The notes under the pieces: model-generated | Seen by the model: the letters and a program-made list of their open reading frames with translations, nothing else | What the model was told of the DNA's origin: nothing | Databases searched by the model: none | Translations under genes and position numbers: made by a program | Shown: positions 1 to 7,393 of the stretch, piece by piece | Layout: every line of letters starts with the position of its first letter | Position numbering within the stretch: position 1 is the stretch's first letter | DNA from: Gemmatimonadota bacterium | GTDB lineage: Bacteria > Gemmatimonadota > Gemmatimonadetes > Gemmatimonadales > Gemmatimonadaceae | NCBI GenBank assembly: GCA_026387915.1 | Contig: JAPLKS010000018.1 | Coordinates: 1-64,000, forward strand | Direction: 5' to 3' | Length of the DNA stretch: 64,000 nt

Positions 1-307
1 CCGGGGCCGCGAGGGTGACCGAGAGCGTCAAGCCGGTCGGCATCGCCGAGGCAATGCTCCCCGTGATCTTGGCACTCGACTGGTTGGTCGTAACGGAATA
101 GGTCGAGCCGGTCGCCGTGGCCGAGGTCGGCGCGCTGCCGGTCGTCGCCGCGTTGATCAAGAGGCTCGGGGATCCCGAGACGCTGATCTGATTGATGGCA
201 TCTACCTGGAACGTTACAGTCTGCGTTGCGGTCTGCGCGAACCCTGTACGGCTGCCAAGGACCAGGAGGGCCGCGATCACAAACTTCGTGCTCATGTGCT
301 TGTACAC
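1..307 (-). CDS. Secreted protein of unknown function, 3' part outside window
   Basis: About 102 codons are visible and the frame stays open to the left edge. The protein starts with a typical signal peptide (MSTKFVIAALLVLGSRTGFAQ, cleavage after FAQ). A beta-rich, Ser/Thr/Ala-rich segment with VTFQVDAINQISVSG follows, looking like a pilin-, fimbria- or surface-type domain. Two starts are possible. GTG at 307 has AAGGAG five bases upstream (313-318); ATG at 295 sits too far from that site, so GTG is preferred. The gene is divergent from the response regulator. No named family is claimed; export is well supported. Confidence 0.7.
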   Translation of the reverse strand, partial: MYKHMSTKFVIAALLVLGSRTGFAQTATQTVTFQVDAINQISVSGSPSLLINAATTGSAPTSATATGSTYSVTTNQSSAKITGSIASAMPTGLTLSVTLAAP

Positions 308-464
308 GGGGTCTCCTTGGAAAGGGGTTGAGGTCGGTTTTGACCTACGGGATAAGAATCGTCGGTTTTATTTTTGGTTGGGTTACACAATCCACACAAC
401 ATCATTACACTTCTGTCATAGTCTCAGTCGCTAGAGTATGCTGCGGTAATTTTTCAGCGGAGGG

Positions 465-1154
465 ATGTCGGTGCGCGCGCTCATCGTTGAGGATGATCGA
501 ACTATGCGCCTGCTCATGGAGCGACTGCTTCGTGAGCTCGGGTTCTCCGTGGTGGAGGAGGTCGAAACGGCGACCGGCGCGCGTGCGCGCGCGCTGACGA
601 CGGCGTACGACGTCATCATCCTCGATCTCCAACTCCCCGACGGCAACGGCGTGCCGCTCCTCAACGCACTGCGCCGCGCGGGGCGCGATACTCCCGTGCT
701 CGTCGTCACGGGCACCCTCAGCAATGAAGTCACCGTGCGCGCACTCGATGCCGGCGCCGACGATTGCATTGGCAAACCCATCGACGTGGATGTCTTCAAG
801 GCGCGTGTGCGCGCGCTCGTGCGCCGCGGCGGGGCCAAGCGCACGGAGCAGCTCGCCGCTGGCAACGTGGTGCTCAACCGGCTCGCGCGCGAAGTGTACG
901 TGGGCACCGAGTTAGTGCCCTTTGCCGCACGCGAGTTTGCTTTTCTCGAGTATTTTCTGATGCGCGTGGGCGAAGTCGTGCCGCGTAGTGCGCTTCTCGC
1001 GCACGTGCTTGAGTTGGCCTACGACCCGGGCACCAACGTCATCGACGTGAACATCGCGCGGCTCCGCCGTAAGCTCGCCTCCGCCCGCGCCACCGTGACC
1101 ATCGCCACGCGGCGCGGGGCGGGGTTCGTCCTCTCGGCGGGCAAAAAAAAGTAG
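465..1154 (+). CDS. OmpR/PhoB-type response regulator (orphan)
   Basis: A two-component DNA-binding response regulator of 229 residues. The receiver domain (1-115) has the acidic pocket E9-D10-D11, the phospho-acceptor D54 (in IILDLQLPDGNG), T82 and K104 (IGKP). A winged-helix transcriptional regulator C-terminal domain fills about residues 130-226, ending in the wing ATRRGAGFVLSAG. No histidine kinase lies next to it, so the partner is elsewhere. GTG at 471 may be the true start, because GGAGGG (459-464) directly abuts the ATG at 465 but lies six bases from that GTG. The stop codon sits inside the terminator hairpin shared with the convergent peptidase gene. Confidence 0.93.
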   Translation: MSVRALIVEDDRTMRLLMERLLRELGFSVVEEVETATGARARALTTAYDVIILDLQLPDGNGVPLLNALRRAGRDTPVLVVTGTLSNEVTVRALDAGADDCIGKPIDVDVFKARVRALVRRGGAKRTEQLAAGNVVLNRLAREVYVGTELVPFAAREFAFLEYFLMRVGEVVPRSALLAHVLELAYDPGTNVIDVNIARLRRKLASARATVTIATRRGAGFVLSAGKKK

Positions 1155-1176
1155 CGGCGCGCGAGCGCCGCTACTT
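1149..1176 (-). terminator. Hairpin terminator between convergent genes
   Basis: A perfect 12-bp stem, AAGTAGCGGCGC (1149-1160) with GCGCCGCTACTT (1165-1176), closes a GCGA loop. Read on the minus strand it is followed by eight Ts, so it suits the M28 peptidase gene. The plus-strand response regulator stop codon lies in the left arm. Confidence 0.8.
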
Positions 1177-1198
1177 CACCCCGACTTCTCGCGTCCCG

Positions 1199-2458
1199 CT
1201 ACTTCTTGACGATCGTCGCGCCCGTGAGCTGACCCAGAGCGCCAAGCGTGGTCTGCGCTGCGTTGAGTCCGAGCCGGAAGTCTTTGTCCGAGAACGTCGA
1301 GAACATGTCCGTCACCTGATGCCAGTGCGGATCCCAGCCGTTGCCGATCTGTGCGCCGCGCTCGTTTTCGCGCAGGCTCACCGAAGGCACAATGTCTTGG
1401 AACGGCCCTGAGTCGGTGTTCGTCATGTGGCTCCCCACCGAGGCAGGGTAATCGGTGGCGTATTTTTCGTTGGCCGCGTGCAACACCCACGCCAGTGCCT
1501 GTGAGCCGCTCACCATTTTTGACGCCACCTGAAACTCCACGTTCACGTCCGCTTCGGGGCGCTGCTCTTTCGGAATGGTGCCATCGGGGTTCGGCATGCC
1601 GTGATCAAACAGCATCATGTCGTGCTGGATCATGCCAAGCCATTTCGGCTCCGGATATTTGCCCGATCCCGCTGGGCTTTCTTTGCCCTGCAGCGCTTGG
1701 CGCTGGTCGATGTAGGCGCGCGCGCCGTTGAGCCCGGTTTCTTCGTTGTTCCAGAGGGCAAAACGAATCGTGCGCTCGGTGCGCACCTCAGGATTGCTGA
1801 AGATGCGCGCCAGTTCCATCACGATCGCCGTGCCGGAGCCGTCGTCGTTGGCGGCCTCGCCCCAGCCGTGGCCATCCATGTGCGCGCCCACGATGTACAT
1901 CTCCTCAGGGTGCGTGCTGCCCACTTTGGTGCACACCACTTCCTGACGTTTGCCGGGCGTGGTGGGCTGTGCATTGAGCGCGCGAAGCTTGGGGTCGGTT
2001 TGCGCGAGTGAATCGTTGTTCACGCCGGTGCGCGTGCGCATACCACGTGGCCTCCCGCCGCCCTGCGCCACCAATGGCGCGCCACCGCGACCACCGGCTG
2101 CTCCTGCGCCACCAGCGCGCCCAGCGGCCCCTGCTGCACCCGCCGCACCAGCACCACCAGCGCGCGGGGCTGGCGGCTGAAAATCATAGGTGAGCCGTTC
2201 GACGTCAGCGCAGCCATAGCTCTTGAGTTGCTTTTCAATCCACTCCACCGCGGCCTGATTGCGGTCGGTGCCCTGGCGGCGATCGCCAAACTGCGTGAGC
2301 CCCTTGATCGTCGCCTTGTACCGCTCGAGGTCGAGTTGTGCCACCATCGACTTGATGGGATCGGTAGAATCGGCGGCGGCGGGCGCACCCTGCGCCGGCA
2401 GCGAAGAAGCGATGACGGCAACCAAACCAGTTGCCAGGATCGAGAAAGGGACGCGCAT
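1199..2458 (-). CDS. Secreted M28-family zinc peptidase
   Basis: A 419-residue exported metallopeptidase with a signal peptide (MRVPFSILATGLVAVIASSLPAQG). The M28 metal-binding elements appear in order: GAHMDGHGWGEAANDDGSGT (His and bridging Asp), NNEETGLNGARAY (catalytic base and zinc-ligand Glu pair), QHDMM, and a late SHMTNTDSGPFQD His segment. A low-complexity Ala/Gly insert at about residues 100-135 lies before the catalytic core. M28 enzymes of this kind are aminopeptidases or carboxypeptidases acting outside the cytoplasm; the substrate cannot be told here. It is the first of four M28-type genes within 12.8 kb. Confidence 0.92.
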   Translation of the reverse strand: MRVPFSILATGLVAVIASSLPAQGAPAAADSTDPIKSMVAQLDLERYKATIKGLTQFGDRRQGTDRNQAAVEWIEKQLKSYGCADVERLTYDFQPPAPRAGGAGAAGAAGAAGRAGGAGAAGGRGGAPLVAQGGGRPRGMRTRTGVNNDSLAQTDPKLRALNAQPTTPGKRQEVVCTKVGSTHPEEMYIVGAHMDGHGWGEAANDDGSGTAIVMELARIFSNPEVRTERTIRFALWNNEETGLNGARAYIDQRQALQGKESPAGSGKYPEPKWLGMIQHDMMLFDHGMPNPDGTIPKEQRPEADVNVEFQVASKMVSGSQALAWVLHAANEKYATDYPASVGSHMTNTDSGPFQDIVPSVSLRENERGAQIGNGWDPHWHQVTDMFSTFSDKDFRLGLNAAQTTLGALGQLTGATIVKK

Positions 2459-2546
2459 CGAACAACTCCCGGAATGTGGGGACGATCAGGCCATCGCCAT
2501 CCAACCTTAACGCACGGCTACCATCGAATCGCTGAAACCGCCGCCC

Positions 2547-2708
2547 TCAGGGCAGGTGCTCGCGAATCCACTTCGCCGAGTAGTACAGCGCCACGCCACT
2601 CGCGACGGTGCTCAGAAAAAACGCCGTCATAATGCCGACCTTTGCGCCAAGCCACCACGCGATGCCGCCGGCAAACGAGGCCGCGAGCGTATTGATGAGC
2701 CACTTCAC
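2547..2708 (-). CDS. 53-residue membrane mini-protein, coupled to the DUF1801 gene
   Basis: A short frame starting at GTG 2708 encodes 53 residues (VKWLINTLAASFAGGIAWWL... ending KWIREHLP). Its GTG overlaps the TGA of the preceding DUF1801 gene in a GTGA junction, the usual sign of translational coupling. Two hydrophobic helices (about residues 4-20 and 22-43) separated by a Gly/Lys turn, with a basic amphipathic C-terminus, suggest a small inner-membrane hairpin. Composition and codon use look coding. The function is unknown. Standard length cut-offs would miss it. Confidence 0.72.
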   Translation of the reverse strand: MKWLINTLAASFAGGIAWWLGAKVGIMTAFFLSTVASGVALYYSAKWIREHLP

Positions 2709-3193
2709 TTTCGACGTACCGATTTGGCCATGGCGATGTAGTCCGCCATCGGCGTTGCGGCGACGATGGCGCCGATGACATCGAGAGCGAGATCGTCGGC
2801 GCGTGTGAAGCGCACGCAGGCCTTTCCCATGTTCAGTTTCTTTCCCGCCGCCTTGAACCCATCGGCCAGTTTCTGCTGGAGCGGCTTGCTCCCGTACACA
2901 TTCACCAGGTGGAGCGACAGGTAGTTCTTTTGCGGACCCATCGCCACATACCAGAGCGGGTGTCCATTGTAGGTGTCAGGGTAGGCGGTCAGCGGCACCA
3001 CCCAGCAGGTGAGGCTTCCCTGCGCCACCTCCTTGTACCCCTTGGGGAGGTGTTGCTTCACAACCCGCTTCACTTTGGCCAATTCGGCGGCGGGAACCAC
3101 CGCTGCCGCCTTCGGACCGGTGGCTTTCACGGTGACTTTCTTGGGTGTCACCTTTGCGCGAGCCGATACACGACCCACAACTTTCTTTCTCAT
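2705..3193 (-). CDS. DUF1801 (YdhG-like) protein with Lys-rich N-terminus
   Basis: 162 residues. A basic, Lys/Ala/Val-rich leader occupies residues 1-40. A DUF1801/YdhG-like domain follows, recognised from PLWYVAMGPQKNYLSLHL and the late GKACVRFTRADDLALDVIGA stretch, ending in an MADYIAMAKSV helix. The family is small, cytoplasmic and poorly understood; some members are described as iron-chaperone-like. The basic leader resembles the tails on other proteins in this window. It is the first gene of a two-gene unit with the 53-residue membrane protein. Confidence 0.85.
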   Translation of the reverse strand: MRKKVVGRVSARAKVTPKKVTVKATGPKAAAVVPAAELAKVKRVVKQHLPKGYKEVAQGSLTCWVVPLTAYPDTYNGHPLWYVAMGPQKNYLSLHLVNVYGSKPLQQKLADGFKAAGKKLNMGKACVRFTRADDLALDVIGAIVAATPMADYIAMAKSVRRK

Positions 3194-3294
3194 GGCGTGC
3201 CTCCTACCGCAAAGCTACGGCTCGGCGGAGGGGCTGTCACGCCTGAATCCCCCCAGCGCTCGGCATTTGTGTCCCACGGGCCACGTGCCGATAC

Positions 3295-4539
3295 TTGGCG
3301 CAGCACCTCGAATACCGAACCCATCCTGTGTCAGACATTTTCCTTGTTCGTCAGCCGGTCTTTGATAAGGCTGAAACAGCGGTTGGTTACGAACTCCGGT
3401 TCCGCGATAGCGGCGACGGGGGCGACGCCTTTGCGCGCTCGTTCCTGAGCGGCGGGTTCGACGTTGTGCGTGGTGGGCTCCCAGCGTGGGTGCGCGCGAG
3501 CGAACGGGAACTCGATAGCGAAATCTTCATGTCGCCGGACCCGAAGTCGCTCGTCGTGCTGTTGCCGCCCGACCTGCCGGCCACCGACGATCTCGTCGCC
3601 AAAGTGGCCAAACTCGCCGCTCACGGCATTTTGGTAGCGCTCGACGAGTTTCAGCGTCCGCAGAGTTCCACCGATCCGGTTCTCAAGTTCCTGCCGCACG
3701 CGGGCATTATCCGTATCGACCTTCGTGCATTTGACGTCGCCACCATTGAGCCGCTCGTTACGGCGCTCAAAAAGCAGCATAAAACGGTCGTCGCCGACCA
3801 CGTGTTCGACGCCAAGACCTATCACGCCTGCGTCGCCGCAGGGTTCGACGGATTCCAGGGCCCGCACTTCGCGCGCCCGGAGCCGTTGCCGTCATCTGAA
3901 CTCCCGACCTCCACCGTCGCCGCGCTTCGCGTGATGGCGATGGCCCGTAACCCCGACGTTTCTGAGCGCGAACTCGAGCGCGCCATCTCCTCCGACCCCG
4001 CGATCACCTTCCAGCTCCTGCGCATCGTTAACTCGGCGTCGGTGGGTGGGCGCGGGATCTCGTCGATTGCGCATGCGCTACGCCTCGCGGGGCGCGCCAC
4101 CCTCGTGCGTTGGCTGGCGCTCGCTGCCTACGCCTCGCGTGCGGGCAAGTCGGGCATCACCGACGAACTCACCCGCCAAGCGGTGCAGCGCGGATTTTTC
4201 TCCGAAGAACTCGCCAAGCGCTCGCCGGGGCACGATGCAGGCACGGCATTCCTCGTGGGCCTCTTCTCGTTGCTCGACGCCGTCTTCCGCGTGCCGCTCT
4301 CCGAAGTGCTGGAGCGCATCAACTTGGCGGGCGAAGTCAAATCCGCACTGCTCGATCGACAGGGCCCGTACTCAGACGCCCTGCAGGTGATTGAGTCGTA
4401 CGAACTGGGACTTTGGGAAGGTGCGGGCGAAGGTGCGCGGGCACTCGGGATTGACCCGAGCGCGCTCCCCGAGATCTATTCGGTCTCGCTCACGGCGGCC
4501 GAAGAGCTTGTTCCCTCAGCAAAAACCGCCGCCGCGTAA
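3295..4539 (+). CDS. EAL-like plus HDOD signalling protein (YuxH/CdgJ type)
   Basis: 414 residues. The N-terminal half is an EAL-like fold (starting IFLVRQPVFDKAETAVGYEL) that lacks the usual catalytic acidic set, as in YuxH-type proteins. The C-terminal half (about 205-390) is an HDOD domain (ERAISSDPAITFQLLRIVNS, SIAHALRLAGRATLVRWLAL). Such proteins regulate motility or second-messenger signalling without necessarily cleaving c-di-GMP. The longest frame starts at TTG 3295; GTG 3328 is one residue before the conserved domain and is an equally good start. The stop codon TAA lies in the loop of the following terminator. Confidence 0.9.
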   Translation: MAQHLEYRTHPVSDIFLVRQPVFDKAETAVGYELRFRDSGDGGDAFARSFLSGGFDVVRGGLPAWVRASERELDSEIFMSPDPKSLVVLLPPDLPATDDLVAKVAKLAAHGILVALDEFQRPQSSTDPVLKFLPHAGIIRIDLRAFDVATIEPLVTALKKQHKTVVADHVFDAKTYHACVAAGFDGFQGPHFARPEPLPSSELPTSTVAALRVMAMARNPDVSERELERAISSDPAITFQLLRIVNSASVGGRGISSIAHALRLAGRATLVRWLALAAYASRAGKSGITDELTRQAVQRGFFSEELAKRSPGHDAGTAFLVGLFSLLDAVFRVPLSEVLERINLAGEVKSALLDRQGPYSDALQVIESYELGLWEGAGEGARALGIDPSALPEIYSVSLTAAEELVPSAKTAAA

Positions 4540-4559
4540 CAGACGCGGCGGCGGTTTTT
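4521..4559 (+). terminator. Bidirectional rho-independent terminator
   Basis: Arms AAAAACCGCCGCCGCG (4521-4536) and its exact complement (4544-4559) enclose a 7-base loop containing the HDOD gene stop codon. A-run and T-run flank the GC stem, so it can serve both this gene and the convergent M28 gene. Confidence 0.9.
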
Positions 4560-4569
4560 TGTTTGCGGC

Positions 4570-6381
4570 TTACGGAACCAGCGGCTTGGGCGGCTTAGCC
4601 GGCTTGCTGCCATTCATGCGCGGACGCGGACCGTTGGCCACCTCGACCGTCAACTGCTCGATGTAGTTGGTGATCTTGGCGTAGTGCGGATAATCAATGA
4701 ACTCCGCCTCGTCGGTCTTCTGGTGATAGTCGCCGTGCAGTCCCGTAAAGAAGAAGGCAATCGGCACGCCCTGCAGCGCGTAGTTGTAGTGATCGCTGCG
4801 GCCGTAGATGTTGTTGTATCCCGACCACGAAATGGGATCGTCAAACTTGTAGTCGAGCGCGAGCGGCTTGGCCGTCTTCTTATTCACCGCGGCCACCGTC
4901 TCGCCGAGATCCTTCGAGTCAAAGAACGATCCCACCACGCCGAGGTAATCCGGCCCACCACCCGGCAGATCTTCGGCACGGCCACGGCCAATCATGTCGA
5001 TGTTGAGCTGCGCCACGATCGAATCCATCGGCACCGTGGGATTGCGGGTGTAGAACGCGGAGCCCACGAGTCCCGCTTCTTCGCCCGTGTGCCACACGAA
5101 GAGCACCGAACGCTTGGGCTTCACCTTCATGGCTTGAATTGCTTCGGCAATCTCGAGCACGGCCATCGAACCGGAACCGTCATCGTCGGCGCCGTTGTTG
5201 ATGGAGTCGAGGCGCGGCTTCGGCACGAGTTTGCGGATGCTGTCCATGTTGACATGGATCGTCGCCATCTGCGCCGGCGTGAGCGCGGTCATGTTGTTGG
5301 CGAGGAGGAGCTTGTTGCGTTCGTTGTTGAACGCCTTGAGCGAGTCCTTGTCTACCGGCGTGTTGAAGCCGACGTGATCGTTGTGACCGCCAATGGCCAC
5401 GTACTGTCCACGTAGCGCCGGATCGCTTCCCGGAATGATCGCGACCACATTGCGCGCCCACTCACTCGGCAGTTCGGTGTAATCGAGCGACGCGTTGACC
5501 GTGCCACCCTTGATGCCGAGGGTGAGGCCGTCAATCGCGCGACCACCAAAGAGGGCCGCTGCGGCGCTCTTGGTAACGCGGATCTCAGCGGCGGGAGCCA
5601 TGGCACCGAGTTGCGTACGCAGAATGGCCATCGAGTCGACGGGGGCATTCGGTGCGGCTCCACCCGCGCGCCCACCGCGCCCTGCGCCACCGGCCGACGC
5701 AATCGTCGGCGTATTGATGGCCGCGCGCTGCGCATCGGTCAGCGCGTCGAGATCAATCGTGGCCACGGCGGCCGCATCCACAAAGCGTGACGGCGCCGGC
5801 GGGGCAAAGCCACCACGTCCACCGCCACCCGCGCCACGTCCAGCGCCCGGCGCAACCGGAGCAGCCGGCAACAGCACCACGAACTTGCCCGCGGCCTGCG
5901 CGGCGGTAATCTGCTTGGTGGTGTCGCCCGCGGTGCCGCCGAAGATCACGTCGGCATTTGCCACGGCGCGCGGTGCGCGCGCGCCTGGGACGCCAACCCA
6001 ATCTTTTTCCCACGCGAGCGGGTTGCCGTTGGCCGTCAGCCGCGAGTGGTTGGTGAACTGGCGCGTGTGGTAGGGGAGCACCTGAAAGAAGGTGCCGTTG
6101 TCGCCGGCGGGCACGAGGCCGAGTCGCTTGGCTTCGGCGGCGATGTAGGTCGTCCCCTTCATGTTGCCGACGCGGCCGACCTGCCGGCCCATCATGGAAT
6201 CGTCGGAGAACTGATAGAGGCGAATTTGGAGATCGCGCACCGAGATCGCGGCCGTGGTCGGCGCGGGCTTCATTTTTTCGGGATTGCCGAAGGCGTTGAG
6301 CTTGCCCGCGGCCTGCGATGTGGCGGTGGCCGGAATCGCGATCGCCAACAGGCAGGCGAGCTTCGTCGAAATGCGACGCAT
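4570..6381 (-). CDS. Secreted M28 peptidase with PA-type insert
   Basis: 603 residues with a signal peptide (MRRISTKLACLLAIAIPATATSQ). Residues about 120-300 form a protease-associated-type region carrying Ala/Gly/Pro-rich low-complexity loops. The M28 core carries GGHNDHVGF, NNGADDDGSGSMAVLEIA, HTGEEAGLVGSAFY, LNIDMIGRG and GDYHQKTDE, so all five zinc-site positions and the Glu base are present. The start ATG is supported by GGAG a few bases upstream. It is divergent from the beta-barrel gene at 6645 and probably acts as an extracytoplasmic aminopeptidase. Confidence 0.93.
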   Translation of the reverse strand: MRRISTKLACLLAIAIPATATSQAAGKLNAFGNPEKMKPAPTTAAISVRDLQIRLYQFSDDSMMGRQVGRVGNMKGTTYIAAEAKRLGLVPAGDNGTFFQVLPYHTRQFTNHSRLTANGNPLAWEKDWVGVPGARAPRAVANADVIFGGTAGDTTKQITAAQAAGKFVVLLPAAPVAPGAGRGAGGGGRGGFAPPAPSRFVDAAAVATIDLDALTDAQRAAINTPTIASAGGAGRGGRAGGAAPNAPVDSMAILRTQLGAMAPAAEIRVTKSAAAALFGGRAIDGLTLGIKGGTVNASLDYTELPSEWARNVVAIIPGSDPALRGQYVAIGGHNDHVGFNTPVDKDSLKAFNNERNKLLLANNMTALTPAQMATIHVNMDSIRKLVPKPRLDSINNGADDDGSGSMAVLEIAEAIQAMKVKPKRSVLFVWHTGEEAGLVGSAFYTRNPTVPMDSIVAQLNIDMIGRGRAEDLPGGGPDYLGVVGSFFDSKDLGETVAAVNKKTAKPLALDYKFDDPISWSGYNNIYGRSDHYNYALQGVPIAFFFTGLHGDYHQKTDEAEFIDYPHYAKITNYIEQLTVEVANGPRPRMNGSKPAKPPKPLVP

Positions 6382-6540
6382 TCATGCTCCAAGGTGAAGG
6401 ATCAAACGACGGCAACGGGCCCCAGCGCTCACGCGCTGGCCCCGAGGTGTCTGCTGGCTGTACGCACCGTGCGTACTGGCCGTTGCCGGCCCGAGGGAGA
6501 CCCTAATCAGGCCACTAACCGGTCTGGCGCCTCCTCTCTG

Positions 6541-6570
6541 AGTCGCCCCTGAGTCGCCCCTGAGTCGCCG
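6541..6570. repeat. 11-bp tandem repeat (2.7 copies)
   Basis: The unit GAGTCGCCCCT occurs twice exactly (6541-6562), followed by a partial third copy. It lies between divergent genes just upstream of a promoter-like region. Confidence 0.75.
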
Positions 6571-6580
6571 AGGCGGCGAC

Positions 6581-6613
6581 CGGTTTGACGGAACCGGCCA
6601 TATACCATAGTGT
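6581..6613 (+). promoter_or_regulatory. Candidate promoter with overlapping inverted repeat
   Basis: TTGACG (6586-6591) is a good -35 element; TAGTGT (6608-6613), 16 bases on, is a weak -10. The -35 lies inside an inverted repeat CCGGTT-N6-AACCGG (6581-6598), which could be an operator for the barrel gene starting at 6645. Prediction only. Confidence 0.35.
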
Positions 6614-6644
6614 ACAAGATGACGCACCCTGCTTTGGAGCGCCA

Positions 6645-7388
6645 ATGACCAGATTCGTTCGGGCCCTCTGCATTGCCTCGGCGTTCGCGGTGGCGTCCCC
6701 CGCGTACGGCCAGGAAAATTCGGGCAACGGTTTTCTCTTCCACACGCCCACCGTGACGTTTACGCTCACGGGCGGCTACGCCATGCCAACGGCGTCGAGC
6801 GACATCTATTCTCAGTTTCGCCAAGATCTCACGCTGAATCAGCGGTCCTTCGACGCTTTTAATTTGGCGGGAGAACTCGCGTTCCGGCTGACGGCGCGCA
6901 CGGACGTGGTGGTGAGCGTCGCGTATGCGGGCGCCGACAAGCCGTCGGAGTTCCGGCACTGGACCGACAATCTTGATCTCCCTATCCAGCAGCACACGAG
7001 TCTTGCGCGCTGGCCGGTGACTGTCGGTGCCAAATACTATCTCACGGGCCGCGGCCGCTCGCTCGGTGACTTCGCGTGGGTGCCGGCACGGTATTCGGTA
7101 TTCGTCGGTGCAGGTGCCGGTCTGATGGGATACAAGTTTCACCAAGAAGGCGACTTCATCGACTCCAAATCGCTGCACGTCTTTCACGACAGCTTCAACA
7201 CCGAAGGTTGGACGCCCACGGGATACGCCTCCGGTGGCATGGATTACGCGCTCTCGCCCAAGTGGGCGCTCACGACGGAACTCAAGTACCACGTCGCCAG
7301 CGGCGATCAGGGGACGAGCTTTGTCGGATTCAATCGTATCGACCTGTCGGGGTTCAATGCCTCGGTGGGATTCACCGTTCGTTACTGA
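6645..7388 (+). CDS. Outer-membrane beta-barrel protein
   Basis: 247 residues from ATG 6645, which is preceded by TTTGGAGC and opens a clear signal peptide (MTRFVRALCIASAFAVASPAYGQ). An in-frame TTG at 6585 would add a leader that spoils the signal peptide. The mature part alternates aromatic/polar strands and Gly/Asp turns (FTLTGGYAMP, VFVGAGAGLMGYKF, YASGGMDYALSPKWALTTEL) and ends in a beta strand GFTVRY, as expected for an OmpA-like or OMP-b-brl barrel of eight or so strands. No catalytic motif is seen. The next gene starts five bases downstream, suggesting an operon. Confidence 0.87.
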   Translation: MTRFVRALCIASAFAVASPAYGQENSGNGFLFHTPTVTFTLTGGYAMPTASSDIYSQFRQDLTLNQRSFDAFNLAGELAFRLTARTDVVVSVAYAGADKPSEFRHWTDNLDLPIQQHTSLARWPVTVGAKYYLTGRGRSLGDFAWVPARYSVFVGAGAGLMGYKFHQEGDFIDSKSLHVFHDSFNTEGWTPTGYASGGMDYALSPKWALTTELKYHVASGDQGTSFVGFNRIDLSGFNASVGFTVRY

Positions 7389-7393
7389 ACCGG

